From positions 27,444,164-27,508,163 of the forward strand of contig OZ026524.1 in the NCBI GenBank assembly GCA_964019695.1: 64,000 bases of DNA, given 5' to 3'. This DNA is from Loripinus fragilis. Taxonomy: Eukaryota; Mollusca; Bivalvia; Lucinida; Lucinidae. Shown one piece after another: positions 12,283 through 25,515 of this stretch; position 1 is the stretch's first letter; each line of letters starts with the position of its first letter. Both the position numbers and the translations under genes were made by a program. The notes under the pieces are model-generated. The model was given only the letters and a program-made list of their open reading frames with translations, made no database searches and had not been told where the DNA came from.

Positions 12283-13794
12283 ATGATGTGGATCACACAT
12301 TAATCCTGTTAGTTCCCTAAAAAATCAGGCTTTAAACATCCAGCCCATCAACAAAATTTTCATAATGTTGTCTGCCGCATGTTTCATCTAGCTGCCAGAG
12401 TAAAGGTACTTTTAATAAACTGCAGCTGCATAAGTGATACACATCAGGAAATGTCATTTAATTTTTAAATTTGCATCAACAAAAGATAATGGATTTTTAC
12501 TCTCTTATCTTCTCAATAAGTCTGAAATTCTCCCACCATGAATCCGCATTTATCTCCCTTGCATATCATATAAAGCATGGGTGGTTTTCAGTAAATCAGC
12601 CTACACACCCATGCAGTCTGGTGAGCCCCAACTTTATTTGCAACTTTTCAAAGTCTATGGCTGAGCAGTTGCACCAACAAATCAATAAAGAAGCAGTTGC
12701 ACATTAAACCATTGGGGCAATCCCTGTTACAGTTGCAATTGACACTGTATCTTTATAAACATTAACAGTTATGTAAATTAAAGGGGCCTTTACAAGTATT
12801 GGAGACACCAAAGTAACAGTTGCATATTTACTAACACAGTGAGGGTTATCTTATCGCATATTTACAATATAATAACCATTGGAGCCACCTATAGGTTAAC
12901 AGACAATTAATAGCTTTCCCTATTACTTGAATTTTAAGTAATAAAACCACTGTATTATACCATTCTCCAGATATGATCATAACTATCAACTCCAATATTT
13001 CATATCAACAAATAACGTACATGGTACGTGAAGGGAGAGAACTCTAACAATCTTAAATCAGAAGCAACTAGTATGGAGCCCGGAGTTGGGTATATATATC
13101 ATTCTGCTAGCAGGGGACCAATAAAGCAAAGCTTATCTCTGCCTATATCATGTTATTATCAATACCTACAATCCTAATCAAGGTATGAAGTTAATTAGGA
13201 AGACAGATGTGAGCTTCTATATTTAAGGTGGAACTCAGATACTCAATCATCCAAACTATTCCCCTGAATAATACACATTATACTATGTCTGGGAACCATG
13301 CTTCAGGTCAAAATTTGAGTTGACCAGGAAATGCCAAAACCAACCCATGGCACCTGATGTGGAAGAGACACAGAACACACAAACAATCACAATTAAAGTA
13401 AAGCAACCAGCTCTCTCTTCCTTGACAAGATGATTGCTAAACTAGATAGGGCACCAAGAACCACACCATAAAACATGGACCCAACACAAATCCTCATAAA
13501 CAGTAGGAACAATAGCCAGAGAAGGGGGCGGCAATGAAAGAGTTAGGATTATTTCTGTGTGACCAGCACCAACCCAAAGAAATTCTACAGAAGTCATGCA
13601 GTAGCTAAAAGACTGGAGAAACATTACCAGTTGTATATAAAAGTGTATATTACCAGCTATCAGCTGATCAATGTCCATCAATCAGTCTGTTCAATCAAGA
13701 AATGGCACATTCCAAATTCTAAACCTAGCTAAATGGCATTGTCTGGTCTGTTCTTGAAGTCAAAAGTTGTGTTGTGATGTGGTATAATCATAGG
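12283..13794. other. unassigned intronic DNA
   Basis: No recognised repeat or gene. Short ORFs on both strands lack domains. Confidence 0.5.
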
Positions 13795-13985
13795 TTTAGA
13801 TAAACAAATATTTTCAGCGTAAAATGGTAAATATTTTCCAACCCATAATTTTTAGCACATGTTTTGGGTGCTCAAAAGAACCGTCTCATTGAAACGGTTC
13901 TTTTGAGTACCCACAACATAATATGTTTTGGTTGAGAAATAAGAAAAATATTTTTCTGGTACGCACTCTTAACTAAAGGTCTGTA
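13795..13985. mobile_element. hairpin MITE family H (GTCTCATTGA hairpin)
   Basis: About 190 bp with a central hairpin (13858-13925): arms GGGTGCTCAAAAGAACCGT / ACGGTTCTTTTGAGTACCC. The flanks, AGCGTAAAATGGTAAATATTTTC on one side and GAGAAATAAGAAAA plus ACTCTTAACTAAAG on the other, recur in the copy at 49750-49940. This is the best-represented MITE family in the window. Confidence 0.7.
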
Positions 13986-14840
13986 TAATGTTTAAACAAT
14001 TTTCAATTCTGGTACCATATCACACAATTCCTAGGCAGGTTCTTCAGCAGTTAACCGGTACTTAGTTTATTCATACTTTTGTCAGTAACTGACAGCTGTC
14101 CCATTTGACTCAGATGTAGGGAGAAAGTCTCTGTGAAAGCAAGCTTACCAATTTGACTGGCTAGCAACTGTGTTATGCCGACCATCAGAAATGCAGTCGG
14201 CAAATAGTAAAAAAAATTGTCAACGATTCAACATATACAATGTAAAGGAGTTGAAACATATTTCAATATTTCACGAATTAAGCCATCGATCTGTATACCT
14301 GTCAAATCTAATTCAATGCTATGTTTGTACACAATCAATTCCAAATATGTCCAGGGAATAAAAACAATCCACTCAAAAAAAAAAAAAAGTTGGACTGGCA
14401 ATTAAGACAAATTACCAACAATTTGCTGTAACACTTGCAGAGTCTAATCAAGATCTTTGCAATGCTAATATGTAAATGTTAGAAGCATAAATGCTAATAT
14501 TCCATAAATAACTGGTCAGCCTGGATGGGTCTGAGAGCCGACCATGCCAGGCTATGTTTAAGAACAACCCAGGCACATTCCAGAGAGAACAGACATGATT
14601 ACAGCCTGGGATGACCTCTGCTCACCTGTCGATGCTGAAAGCAATAAACTATTCAAGAAGCAATCACCATGTAAAAACAGAAATATAGACATTGTGTTTA
14701 TTGTGTCTATACATCCATCACCCATGGAAAAGTGAACTTTGCTGATTTGGTTTTCAACCAGGAAAAAAACATGTTTCTTCAGTGAAAACATGTGTTGATG
14801 AGCTCACTGTGAGTGTTCCAGCATGTACCAACAACAAAAT

Positions 14841-15053
14841 ATGGGCCTCAACGGGACAAAACATGTCTTTGGGGTGTCAGACAAAGTGAGACCGGAGTCT
14901 CCTCAGCTACAGAGTCCGACTAGCTAGAAAAATGAAATTTCACCCGTAGCAAGTCTAGATATGATTCTTTCCAATAAGCAAATAACAATTAAACAGCCTT
15001 CATTGTTAGCAAACACCTGAAGACAGGACTGGTTTTATCGCTTAGAGGCCAAT
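14841..15053. mobile_element. TIR MITE family G (ATGGGCCTCG ends)
   Basis: Starts ATGGGCCTCAACGGGACAAAAC and ends GACAGG...TAGAGGCC. Shares GACTAGCTAGAA, GAAATTTC and TAGATATGAT with copies at 40664-41106 and 61191-61440. Confidence 0.6.
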
Positions 15054-15814
15054 GTATGTTTCTTGGAGAATAAGAAAATTAACTGTTTCCTTGATGGTTG
15101 CAACTTTTGTCATCTGTAGATAACCTTTGCAAACTCACCCTAGGTTGAATGTACCCGCACATCCAGACTGTGAGTGAGGTGAACTGTTGAGAATATTAAA
15201 AGCTGAAGACATGCATGTTCTTTGTAAGATCTTGGCATCAGACTCTGAAATGATGTCCTTCATTGAATGGCAGCTGACAGCTACCACATTCTGGCTTAAT
15301 GTCCGAGATGGCAATTTCTGATAACCCAGTGCAGTAGCATTACTGTCACCTCTCATTTATCACATATTCATTTTTCTATAGATAATTTTCTTGTACAGCA
15401 TGCAGATCATCCGATACCATGAAGCTGCATCCACTTGAATCTAGACAATTGCAGTTGTTTATTCTGCGGCATTTCGTCTGGGTCTTCACTGTTTGTCAAA
15501 GTAGCCATTTTTAATAGGGTTTCCAGTATACAAGGGGCTTTGGAGGCATGTTAAAGACATTGATCATGCAACTGTACCAGTGATTTAAGTATTCTAATAT
15601 TCCAAATCTACTGTTTATAAGTTGTTTACCACCACCACCACCCCTCTCCCTTATTGACTGCTCTTGTACTTTGATGGTGCATGCTGCAAACAATATGGAC
15701 CCAGATCAGGGTTTATCCCGTTTGCTTCCATGATCAAATTAGCCAGGAGGAGTGCAGTGCAGACCTTGTAAGCAGACAAAATTTTCTGGACAAAAATATT
15801 AGCAGGACAGGCCT

Positions 15815-16187
15815 TTAAAGCTGCATACTCTGTAACTATGAACATTTTACGAAAAAAATATTTTCTTTTTAAATCATTTGTAAAAGTAGAATAAAGTTAT
15901 GTTGTCACAATAAATCTTATTTCTACAGCTGAAAACTGCATGGAAAAGTGAATTATCTTATAAAAACAGGTGTATTTCTCTTGTTTGTAATTATTTGCGT
16001 CCCTCCAATAATTCTAGACAGTTAATTTTTAACATAAATGCTGTTGTTTTGGCACTAATAATTTGTTAATTATTACGAAAAAGGTAAGATGTATACCTGA
16101 ATTTTAGTATTTTTAATGTGTTCTTGAAAAATAGAAACATTATTTTTAAAATGAAAATATCAAAAGTTACCGATTATGCAGCTTTAA
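15815..16187. mobile_element. 373-bp TIR element (TTAAAGCTGCATA ends)
   Basis: Terminal inverted repeats TTAAAGCTGCATACTCTGTAAC and GTTACCGATTATGCAGCTTTAA. Present as a near-identical copy in the opposite orientation at 63065-63438. The TTAA termini may include a TTAA target duplication (piggyBac-like), which is not proven. Confidence 0.8.
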
Positions 16188-16345
16188 TTAAGAGTGCGTA
16201 CCAAAAAAAAAAGTTTTCTTATTTCTCATTCAAAATATATGTTGTGGGTACTCAAAAGAACTGTCTCAATGAGAGTTTGTTTGAGCACCCAAAACATATG
16301 TAACAACTGATGCGTAAGAAAAAACTTACAATTTTTTGCTCAAAA
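16188..16345. mobile_element. hairpin MITE family H copy
   Basis: Abuts the previous element: AAGAGTGCGTACC, TTTTCTTATTTCTCA, then hairpin TGTGGGTACTCAAAAGAAC / GTTTGAGCACCCAAAACATA. Confidence 0.6.
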
Positions 16346-16490
16346 ATTTTGTTAATCTAAATCTGTGGCAGGATAAGGGTTAATCTGGTTTTCCTGTCAA
16401 TCTTAAATTTTATCAAGCTACTGCAAAAAGCTCTTCATTATCTTGGTAAGTACATCAGGATACAAAGATAACCAGATAATAAAATCATTT

Positions 16491-16729
16491 AAGCCAGTGC
16501 ATGATATTACTAACAATGTGGTATGTGCGACCAGCAAAGCCTCAGATCAGCCTGCACATACATGCAGTCTGATCAGAGCCTTTGCTAGTCGCTTGAATAT
16601 TTTATGATTATTAAGCTACTGACTGAACACCATTTTGAGTTTCTAAGCTTAAAAGAAGGCTGCAGAGGCTAGTCCAAGTCTACACTTGTCAAAATGTCAA
16701 ATTGTTGGAAATCTCGTGCTGCGGCTCAT
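16491..16729. mobile_element. TIR MITE family D (AACAATGTGG ends)
   Basis: Matches 29167-29407 through GTCGCTTGAATATT, AAGCTACTGAC, TCTACACTTGTCAAAA and ATTGTTGGAAATC; contains an inner CAGCCTGC/GCAGTCTG hairpin. Confidence 0.65.
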
Positions 16730-16842
16730 TTTCATTGATAAAGATGGACACTTATCAGAAAAATATTGCTTGTGACATGGTTTTTATAACCCCCAATCAT
16801 GTCCACTGAAATTAGCTGAGAATTCTTTATTGTCTGATGACT

Positions 16843-18545
16843 GCAGAATGGTGGCCAGACTAGTCTACTGCAGAATTAGACAGATCTTGTAGACGACAGT
16901 AGTCATAATTGTAAGATTACCCAATTTTTCTTTCAGATAATCATAGAATTAGACTGATTACATTGAATTTGACTATAATTGAAGAATAAGGCCAACCCTC
17001 TTGCAGATAATTGCAGAATCAGTCTGGCTAGATGATTGATGAATTATTCTACTGTCTTCTTGTAGATAATTGCAGCATCTGTGAGTGACCACTCTGACTG
17101 ACCTCTATACAGATGATTAAAGAAATTGATTTGTCTTGCAGATAATTGTAGAATCAGTCTATTCTTCTTGCAGATATTTGCAGAATAAATCTGACTGACC
17201 TTACAGTTGATTGTAGAATTTGACTGGTCTTGCAGATAACTGTAAAATCAGTCAAATCTTCTTGCAGATAATTGCAGAATCAGTCTGACTGACCTAGCTT
17301 ACAGTTAATTGTACAATTTGACTGGTCTTGCAGATAACTGTAGAATCAGGCTAATATTATTGCAGATAATTGCGGAATCAGTCTGACTGATTTTACAGTT
17401 GATTGCAGAATTTGACTGGTCTTTCAGATAACTGTAGAATCAGGCTAATCTTCTTGCAGATAATTGCAGAATCAGTCTGACTGATCTTACAGTTGATGGC
17501 AGAATTTGAACTAGTCTTGGAGATAACTGTAGAATCGGGCTAATCTTCTTGCAGATAATTGCAGAATCAGTCTGACTGATCTTACAGTTGATGGCAGAAT
17601 TTGAACTAGTCTTGGAGATAACTGTAGAATCGGGCTAATCTTCTTGCAGATAATTGCAGAATAAGTTTGACTGATCTTACAGTTGGTGACAGAATTTGAC
17701 TGGTCTTGCAGATAATTGTAGAATTGGGCTAATCGTCCTGCAGATAATTGCAGAATCAGTCTGACGGATCTTACAGTTGATTGCAGAATTTGAATTGGTA
17801 TTGCAGATAACTGTACAATCAGGCTAATCTTTGCAGATAATTGCAGAATTAGACTGACTGATCTTACAGTTGATTTCAGAATTTGACTGGTCTTGCAGCT
17901 AATTGTAGAATCAGGCTAATCTTCTTGCATATAATTGCAGAATCAGTCTGACTGATCTTACAGTTGATTGCAGAATTTGACTGGTCTTGCAGATAATTGT
18001 AGAGTTTGGCTAATCTTCTTGCAGAATCTGTCTGACTGATCTTGCAGTTGATTGCTGAATTTGAATTGGTCTTGCAGATAACTGTACAATCAGGCTAATC
18101 TTTGCAAATAATTGCAGAATTAGACTGACTGATCTTACAGTTGATTGCAGAATTTGACTGGTCTTGCAGATAATTGTAGAATCAGGCTAATCTTCTTGCT
18201 GATAATTGCAGAATCAGTCTGACTGATCTTACAGTTGATTGCAGAATTTGACTGGTCTTGCAGATAATTGTAGAGTTTGGCTAATCTTCTTGCAGAATCT
18301 GTCTGACTGATCTTACAGTTGATTGCAGAATTTGACTGGTCTTGCAGATAATTGTAGAGTTTGGCTAATCTTCTTGCAGAATCTGTCTGACTGATCTTAC
18401 AGTTGATTGCAGAATTTGAATTGGTCTTGCAGATAACTGTACAATCAGGCTAATCTTCTTGCAGATAATTGCAGAATCAGACTGACTGATCTTACAGATA
18501 ATTGCATAATTTGACTGGTCTTGCAGAAAATTGCATCATATACTG
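16843..18545. repeat. 94-bp satellite array with three-part monomer
   Basis: Head-to-tail units of about 94 bp, each built from three related parts of about 33, 29 and 32 bp: CAGATAATTGCAGAATCAG..., CAGTTGATTGCAGAATTTG... and CAGATAATTGTAGAATCAG.... About 15 units are clear from about 17000; the left edge is degenerate, and scattered derivatives continue to about 18930. Confidence 0.9.
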
Positions 18546-19345
18546 ATCTTATTACATTACTACAACTACATAATATTTATCTAAAAAAAATCAATAATCG
18601 AATAGGATTCTGTATGTATCCGTAAACTGGTGGAAGTTAATACCTGTGCACAATAAGTCCTTCTGTCAGCAGACTTTGGCTGGTTTTCTTACAGAATTAT
18701 AGGCCGATCTTTTAGAGCCATCTCGTCACGCTAATCCTATTGCAGATAATTGCAACACTGCATATAATTGTAGACTTGTTAACTTTGTCTTTTTACATCT
18801 AAATTAAGATGTACGTATCTTCTGGCAGAAATCTCCAAAGTCAGATTAGTTTTCTTGTAGATCATAAACAGAATCTGATGCTTACAGATTCTGGCTGGTC
18901 TTACTACAGAATCCTTGATTTATACCTACAAACTTAAAAAGAATGTAGATGCCGGAATTCCTAGCACTATTACCATGATTACAGTGTTAAGCTTGTTACT
19001 CCACAGATAGGTTAGACATTGTAACCTCATGACTGTTTACATTGTTTGACTTATTACAATTGTATTTACTGATGGTAGGTGAGGAAATTGTGGCAAATTC
19101 CGGCCATATTTTTGCGGAATGACTAGAACTGGTGTATTTTCTAATGGGAGAATCTGACGTAATGTTTTACTAATTTTTTTTTTTTATTAGATGATTTACA
19201 AATCCTCCTACTGTAATTTTCTGGAAAGAAGAATCTTTTTTTTTATTTTATCCGCCAACTCTAAATATTACTTGTTTTGTTGAAACAAAAAATTGAGGTT
19301 CTGTCTGTGTATTTTTGGGAGTGACACTGCTAACAGTGATTGTCC
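18546..19345. other. satellite decay zone and unassigned DNA
   Basis: Degenerate fragments of the 94-bp satellite (GCAGATAATTGCA at about 18740, TTCTTGTAGAT at about 18850) and a TIR half-copy at 19165-19235. No gene. Confidence 0.5.
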
Positions 19346-19482
19346 TTTGTTTTGATTCTTTACGTCCCATCAACAATCTTTCAGTTATATAGGGACGGGT
19401 CTTCCTGGGTTGAACCAGTACTAAGCTAGGATTAATGTTCTTGCTCAAGGACACAACGCAGTGACGCCAGTGAGGCTCGACG
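19346..19482 (-). mobile_element. tRNA-derived SINE (family 1), truncated
   Basis: Tail, TTGAACCAGTACTAAGCTAGG middle and GTGACGCCAGTGAGGCTCGA are present; the sequence stops within the B box. Confidence 0.75.
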
Positions 19483-19724
19483 AGTGATTGTCCTATGCAG
19501 ATTTTTTAGAAAAATTATGAAATATTTAAAGATTTAATACAGAATGTTGGTTTACTTTACCAGTTTAACTACTGTTTGTTCTGGAGATATTAAAAAAAAA
19601 AGCTCTGAAAATGACTCGCCTTATTCTTTCTACAAATAGTTCTGTAGCCAGTATGTCCTAGAATTTATTATCGGCCATTTCTGAGCTTGGATCTTAAGAG
19701 ACCTTTAGATAAAAGTGTGTAATT

Positions 19725-19815
19725 AAAAATAAATTTTCTTATTTCTCAACTAAAACAAATGTTGTGGGTACTCAAATGAACAGTCTCAATGCGACTTTTG
19801 AGCACTCATGAACTT
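19725..19815. mobile_element. hairpin MITE family H, partial
   Basis: TTTTCTTATTTCTCAACTAAAAC then GTTGTGGGTACTCAAATGAA. A second partial copy lies at about 20455-20545. Confidence 0.5.
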
Positions 19816-20207
19816 ACTAAATTAGAAAATTATCCTTGTTTTTCAGTCTTATCTAGCAAGTGCAATATCTTGGCAAAGTTGCCAAATCCAAAACCCATAA
19901 TCCTCATTCCTGAGATAGTCTACCTAGATTTTCCTTAAAAGCAGCCATCAATCAAAGCAGCCAAATATCTACACCTTCAGAAACATCACAGAAACACCCT
20001 TTTCTTTCAGTAACCCAATGTTCCTTAAGACAGTGCTATCAACATGATCAAGATTAACGTTTTGCATGTTGGGTAGTTTTTCATGCTTTTGTAGACTCTG
20101 ATGACTCTGTTTTTAAATTAACTTTTTAAAAAAAATTCTTTCAGGAACATTATCGGAGTGTCAAACGGTTTGGATCCACTATGTTGGTCCTGATTGGAGT
20201 CAAAACT

Positions 20208-20362
20208 TCTATTTGTTTTGATTCTTTAAATCTCAGTCAACAATTTTTCAGTCCTTCCTGGGTTAAGAGGATGCAAACCAGTGCCTCCAGTGAGACTCAA
20301 ACCCGCAACCCTCTATCCCTTGTCAAGCACTCTAGCTATACCAATGAGCTACCGTGCTCCTA
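20208..20362 (-). mobile_element. tRNA-derived SINE (family 1), diverged
   Basis: Tail TTTGATTCTTTAAATCTCAG, B box as AACCCGCAACCC with TGAGACTCAAACC, and head end CAATGAGCTACCGTGCTCC. The middle segment is partly deleted. Confidence 0.6.
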
Positions 20363-21209
20363 AAAATGGTCCATTTACTGGTCCAAACTGTTTGCAAAAG
20401 TTATCAAGTTGTCAGATGACAGAAGTTGCCTCTATCAGGCAAAGAGTTAATGGGTTTTTTATTTCTCCAAGAAAACATTTGAAAAACAAATGTTGTGGAT
20501 AATTATTCCAACAGTCTCAGCATTTAAGCACCCCACAACAAATATTTACACATGGAGTTAAATTTATTTTAATTTCCGGGTTTAAATAATGTCAGGCTTA
20601 TTGATACCCAAAAGTGTTTGTTTATATGAATATTCCCCAAGGGTATACTCTAACTCTAATTAATTATTGTATATGCAGTTTATCCATTGGAGAAAGCTAA
20701 GCAATGTCATCTTAAACATAATACATGAGGAGAGTTGAAGACTCATGCACTATGTCCTCAATTATAATTATTCAATGAAACAGTCTGATCCACGACCACG
20801 CTGTTTGGTATAGAAGCATCAGAAATACAACACCAGATGCCATATGATTGAGTACCCACAATATCTGTTTTGATTAAGATATAAGAAAAATTAATCTTTA
20901 AGTAGGCACTTTCAAATGAAGTACCAATCATTTGTTCCATTCCAGCTTTTACCTTATACAATGTTAACAGAGGCTTACTGTGAAACATGGAATGGAAAGT
21001 ATTGCCAAAAAAGGGTAATGCCCCAAGCTTCTCTTTCTCTCATGTAGAAAGTGAAGGCTCTAATCAGACTGGGCAGATACCCAGGCTTATCAGTCATGCA
21101 GGTCATTTCATTGGCCTTGTCATGCAGCTGAACATTTCATTATTTTGGGCCAGCTTGAACATGAGATTTTGGTTCTCAATGCAGATTCACTAAACTTGAA
21201 AAGCATGCT

Positions 21210-21500
21210 TTTGTTTGTTTTTGTTGCTTTACGTCCCATGTCAACAGCTATGGTCATTGCAGGACGGTCAGTGCACTTAACCACACTTTTTCCTGGGCAG
21301 GCTTGAGCAAGCGGTTAACCAGTAATTTGTGCACATACTTTCGCTTGTAACTGACAACAACCCTTCTTGAATAAATCAGCAGAAGGGAGGAGAATGACCG
21401 TAGAAATTATTTCATGATCAATCTCCACGAAAGCATGGTACCGGGCTGGGATCGAACTCGCGACTGACATATCCAGTTGGGCTAGAGGTGAAGTATTTGA
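21210..21500 (-). mobile_element. tRNA-derived SINE (family 2)
   Basis: On the minus strand a B box GAGTTCGATCCC precedes a middle section containing TTGTCAGTTAC, and a tail complementary to TTTGTTGCTTTACGTCCC. Middle fragments recur at about 14040-14130, 56385-56450 and 62770-62880. Confidence 0.55.
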
Positions 21501-22059
21501 TCTGAGCATTCATCTCCATCTATACTATGTGTATGCAAGCAGCAATGATTCTGGCGAGTCTCTTGCCTGCATCAGAGGCCCGGCCTTCATTGCTCAAAGT
21601 GATATAGAGTTGCTGGCTCATATTTTTTTTTAATTATTTTATCCTAGAATTATATTTTTCTAACATTCCAGACATTTAAAGGCATAATAATTTTGTTATC
21701 TCACAAATATTTCCTCACTTATTGTGATGTTATCTCACTTCTCTTTCAGAAGCACCCTCTTATCAGACACTTAATTTTCATCTTAGCAATTCAGCAGAAT
21801 CCAGAAAAAACAGTACTTTGCATGGTAGGAAGCTATGCAATATAATGATTTGTAGGTCTGCATTAAGCAAACATTCTGAGTCATTGTCTCCGCTGGGAAG
21901 CATCTTTCAAATACTAACCTGTCTGATTTGAGCATTGTACACTTGACATATTTGTTTATTGTTAGCGTCATCAAATCATGTGATTCGCCCGATTGGTTGG
22001 TTCATACTTGTTATCAATCTGCTTCATCAAGTGTCACTGAAACCAAATTTTTGGTCCAT

Positions 22060-22320
22060 AAATGTTTTAGTGTAGAAAATTTTATCATTGTTTCGCTAAA
22101 TACTGTAATACCAATCATTGTTATTGTTTAGCTACCAAAGGTTACTGGATGTCTCCATAAACGGATCATTCATAGCCATTCAGTGCTTGTTACTTTTTAA
22201 ACGTAGTGTTTCGGGTAATGCACACCGCGTATTGACACAAATCCGACTTTTCAGTCGTGCTGTGCCTTAGCAGACAGGTTGATTCTTTAGTATCGCGCCT
22301 GCACAAGACAATGCATTTGG
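22060..22320 (+). repeat. dispersed 260-bp repeat
   Basis: About 260 bp from CGCTAAATACTGTAATACCA to AGTATCGCGCCTGC, also at about 63540-63775 in the same orientation with roughly 90% identity by eye. Class unknown. Confidence 0.65.
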
Positions 22321-22604
22321 AGTTGTTTCCTTATCTATCAGTTTAAAATGTGTTTAGGGTGCTGAAAAGAACCAATACTTCATATAGCTTTGCAATAATA
22401 GTTGTCTTGAGATCATGATGTTTTTTTCAGGGTTTCTTTTTGAAATGAAAGAGTAAGTTTGAACAAAATTTCCATATGTCAACGGTGCGAGTTTAAAAAT
22501 TATGTCTTAATTTTAAACCTTACATACCTAAGGGTATGAACATTTCACTCATGAAAGTACAAAAGCATTAGCAAAATTACAAAAGCATATAATTCCATAT
22601 TTAA

Positions 22605-22840
22605 CCCTTAAAGGGCCAAGAAAAAAATGCATCTTAAAATGTCGTCCACTGAAGTTGTCTGCTGCAAATAATTGCCTAGCATTACTGACGAATTAAGTAT
22701 AGAAGCAAACAGTGTGGACCCAGAACAGACTGCTCCTATAGGAGCAGTCTGATCTGGGTCCACACTGTTTGCCATAGAGGCTTCTTAAACATTTCAGCAG
22801 ACAAGAAAAGCAGACAACTTTTTTTGCTAAAATTCCGCTT
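22605..22840. mobile_element. hairpin MITE, second copy of 4237-4455 family
   Basis: Hairpin at 22712-22765 with the same CTCCTATAGGAG core; opposite orientation relative to the copy at 4.3 kb. Confidence 0.6.
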
Positions 22841-23410
22841 TCGTTCAGAGCCAGGTGTTTCTGTTCTGAGAATGATCAGGCATGTTTTACCACCACAACT
22901 TGGCTGCCATAGATATTATTTCTTAAATCAAATTATGAAATGATAAATATTATATCATCTTTATCAAGATTTGGCTCATCCATCTCAATAAGTTTATCCA
23001 ACATCAAAGACATTAAATAAACTTCTTTATTAAAATTTACCAAATTGTGGGTGACATACAGAAAACGACTTTTTGAAGCTACATAATCATAGCTTTAACT
23101 TATAGCCATACCTCTTTTTTCAACCGAAAATGGTTACTATTTTCTTATTAACATGAAGTGGTGACATTCATTAACAGCAGCTCATTATACTCTTGAAGAG
23201 TGCATATTATGTGACAGAAAGAAGAGCACAAATTGTTCTTTAAGTTTACAAGTTTAAACTTTCAAAACTTTGACCAACAACAACAAAAAGCTTTTCAATA
23301 AAATTGAATTATTTTTATCACTGTATTTTCATATTTATATAGGAATATGCGTAACATTTACCCATTTTTATATGTGAAGCTCAGTTGATGAATTGCCAGA
23401 CTTAAATGAC
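22841..23410. other. unassigned intronic DNA
   Basis: AT-rich, no gene or known repeat. Confidence 0.5.
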
Positions 23411-23488
23411 CAAGAGGTTGCCAGCTTGGATCCCACTTTTGGCATGTTGAACATGCCAAAGGTGGGATCCAAATTGGCAACCTCTTGT
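23411..23488. repeat. 78-bp foldback
   Basis: Arms CAAGAGGTTGCCA / TGGCAACCTCTTG and GGATCCCAC / GTGGGATCC around GGCATGTTGAACATGCC. Confidence 0.8.
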
Positions 23489-23710
23489 TTTGTTGTGTCC
23501 ATAACAAAGACACTTAATCTTTGTTGCTTAGTTCTATGGGTTCAACCAAGGAAAACTCTCTGACACGACTGAAAAATTGTTGAAAGGGACTATTATATGT
23601 AAATTGCATAAACTCAAACAATTATGTGTGAAATTGTATTAAAGTTGCAATGCTGAATCTCCCTTAAACCGTCAGGATCTTAAGCTGTGACCCCACCCTG
23701 TTGATGCAAT

Positions 23711-23915
23711 ACAGTAAAACCCGGAGTGTCTAAAACGGCCACTCAAAAAAAGACAAAACAAAAACTTGTCTTAAATGATAGCTTAATAAAGGTTGAAAGT
23801 ATCGCAGAATACTCAATACTTTCGACCTGCATTACATGATTAAGTGATAATCAGTTTTGAAAACCAATTTTTGGTCTTTTTGAGTGGCCGCTTCATTAAG
23901 ACAGGTTTTACTTTA
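23711..23915. mobile_element. MITE family T (ACAGTAAAACC ends)
   Basis: Inverted ends ACAGTAAAACCCG... and ...ACAGGTTTTACT, with inner complementary arms TTGGTCTTTTTGAGTGGCCG / CGGCCACTCAAAAA. Related to 46597-47297, 47907-48109 and a half at 42784-42879. TA plus CAGT ends are reminiscent of Tc1/mariner, which is inference. Confidence 0.65.
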
Positions 23916-24450
23916 ATGATAACAAACTTACAAAATCATTTACAGGATCCATGCTTTGTCTTTATATAACTAGCAAAATCTACACTAGCTGTAATGGGAA
24001 GAAAGTCTTTTAATTTGTCCAAATGAAAGACAAGTCCACTAACACCCACAATATTCCTACACAGGTCACTTTACTTCAATAATTTAAGTCTGTTTAAATG
24101 ATGTTAATAAAGCCAGAATTAATCTCCTAAATACCATACACACTAGGTTGTAGGTACTTGACCAAATATTTTAATTGCCCAAAATGGACAAACTGACCAC
24201 AAAGGTCAATTTATGACACACACATCTACTATTTATGGCCCAATTAACAATACTTTGTCATTTTGGGCTTGCATAGTATGAAACCAAATGATAACCCAAC
24301 ATACTATCCTTAGTATTTTTCAGCATTTATATTTTAAAGATGTCAGGGATGGGGAGTTAGGAGCTTAACAGTTTCTGCTATTTGAAACCTTTTACAAATT
24401 CAGCGCAATGTAGGGGGTGGGGCATACACCCAGGGAATCACATAAAAGGA

Positions 24451-25515
24451 CTAGAGGACCTGACGGTCCTGAAGCGCTCACCTGATCTCCTTAATAATGA
24501 TAGAGTAGGTAAAGATCAACTACGGCTTATAATGAAACCTATTTTGTTTTATGGGGTTTGCGGCCATTTTGGTCAAGTGACCTAAAACAATTCAATGAAT
24601 ACTCAATCAAACAGCCCAGTGATTTCTAAGGAAAAGATGCTTAAGATAGGTATGTGTCAGTCCAAATGAGTGGCCTTGGATAAAAGGTCACAGGTCAGCT
24701 TGACATTTGGTACTTATATAAAACCGTTGTCTCATTAAGTTAAACATTTCTTGCAAGTATTAATTTCGACCTAAACAGTAAAAGAAAAATGAACATTTCA
24801 AGATTTTACCATCATAAATACATTAGGAATCAAATTTGACCTTGCCATAAAGTAGGTCAAGGTCAACCTAGATACAACATTTGTGCAAATCTGATAGGGC
24901 CCACATCCCAAATGCTACAAACCAAGTACCAAGGTCATTGGCCTTTTGATTCCTGAGAAGATATTTAAAGGGTTTTTACCTTATATGGGCATGGTGGCCA
25001 TCTTGGTCATGTGACCAGTACAATTGGTATAAATTTTGGCTAATCTATCGTAAGGAGTCTTCATATGAAATTTGAGTTCAATTGGCCTAGTGGTTTCTGA
25101 GGAAACTTAGTGTTTTAATGTGTTGATGGGACTCCAATATGAGCAACCTTGGCTGAAAATTTAAAGGTCAACCTTGACCTTTGAAACTTATTTATAGCCA
25201 TTGTCTCATTAGGTTTAACATATTAAGTGAGAATAATGATTTTGGCTTCAACAGTATTCAAAAAATCAACTTTTCAAAAAAATTCCCATTTAAATGCATT
25301 AGGAAGCAAATTTGACCTTGACGTTAAGTAGGTCAATTCAACCTAGGATCATCATTTGAACAAACTTGGTAGGCCCCACATCCCCTATGCTACATACCAA
25401 GTCCCAAGGTCATCGGCCTTCTGGTTCTGGAGAAGATTTTTAAAGGGTTTTTACCATATATGGGCGGCCATCCTGGTCATGTGACCAAGACCATTTGAAC
25501 AAACTTTCATTCCCG
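24451..25515 (+). mobile_element. 3'-truncated copy of the 1.7-kb element
   Basis: Begins CTAGAGGACCTGACGGTCCT as at 6190 and follows the same order of modules (GGTCAAGTGACC, GGTCAAGGTCAACCTAG, TGGTCATGTGACC). It stops within AAACTTTCATTCC before the ACGG tract and hairpin. Confidence 0.8.

Noticed and set aside
16843..18545. CRISPR-like array
   Set aside because: The repeats are contiguous, diverged, three-part satellite units without unique spacers, in animal DNA.
16843..18545. Array of splice acceptors (CTTCTTGCAG repeats)
   Set aside because: The motif is on the plus strand whereas the only gene runs on minus; no exon-like frame follows.
19248..19454. ORFs containing NPSLVLVQPRKTRP (also at 35941)
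   Set aside because: Translation of the SINE family 1 middle and tail.
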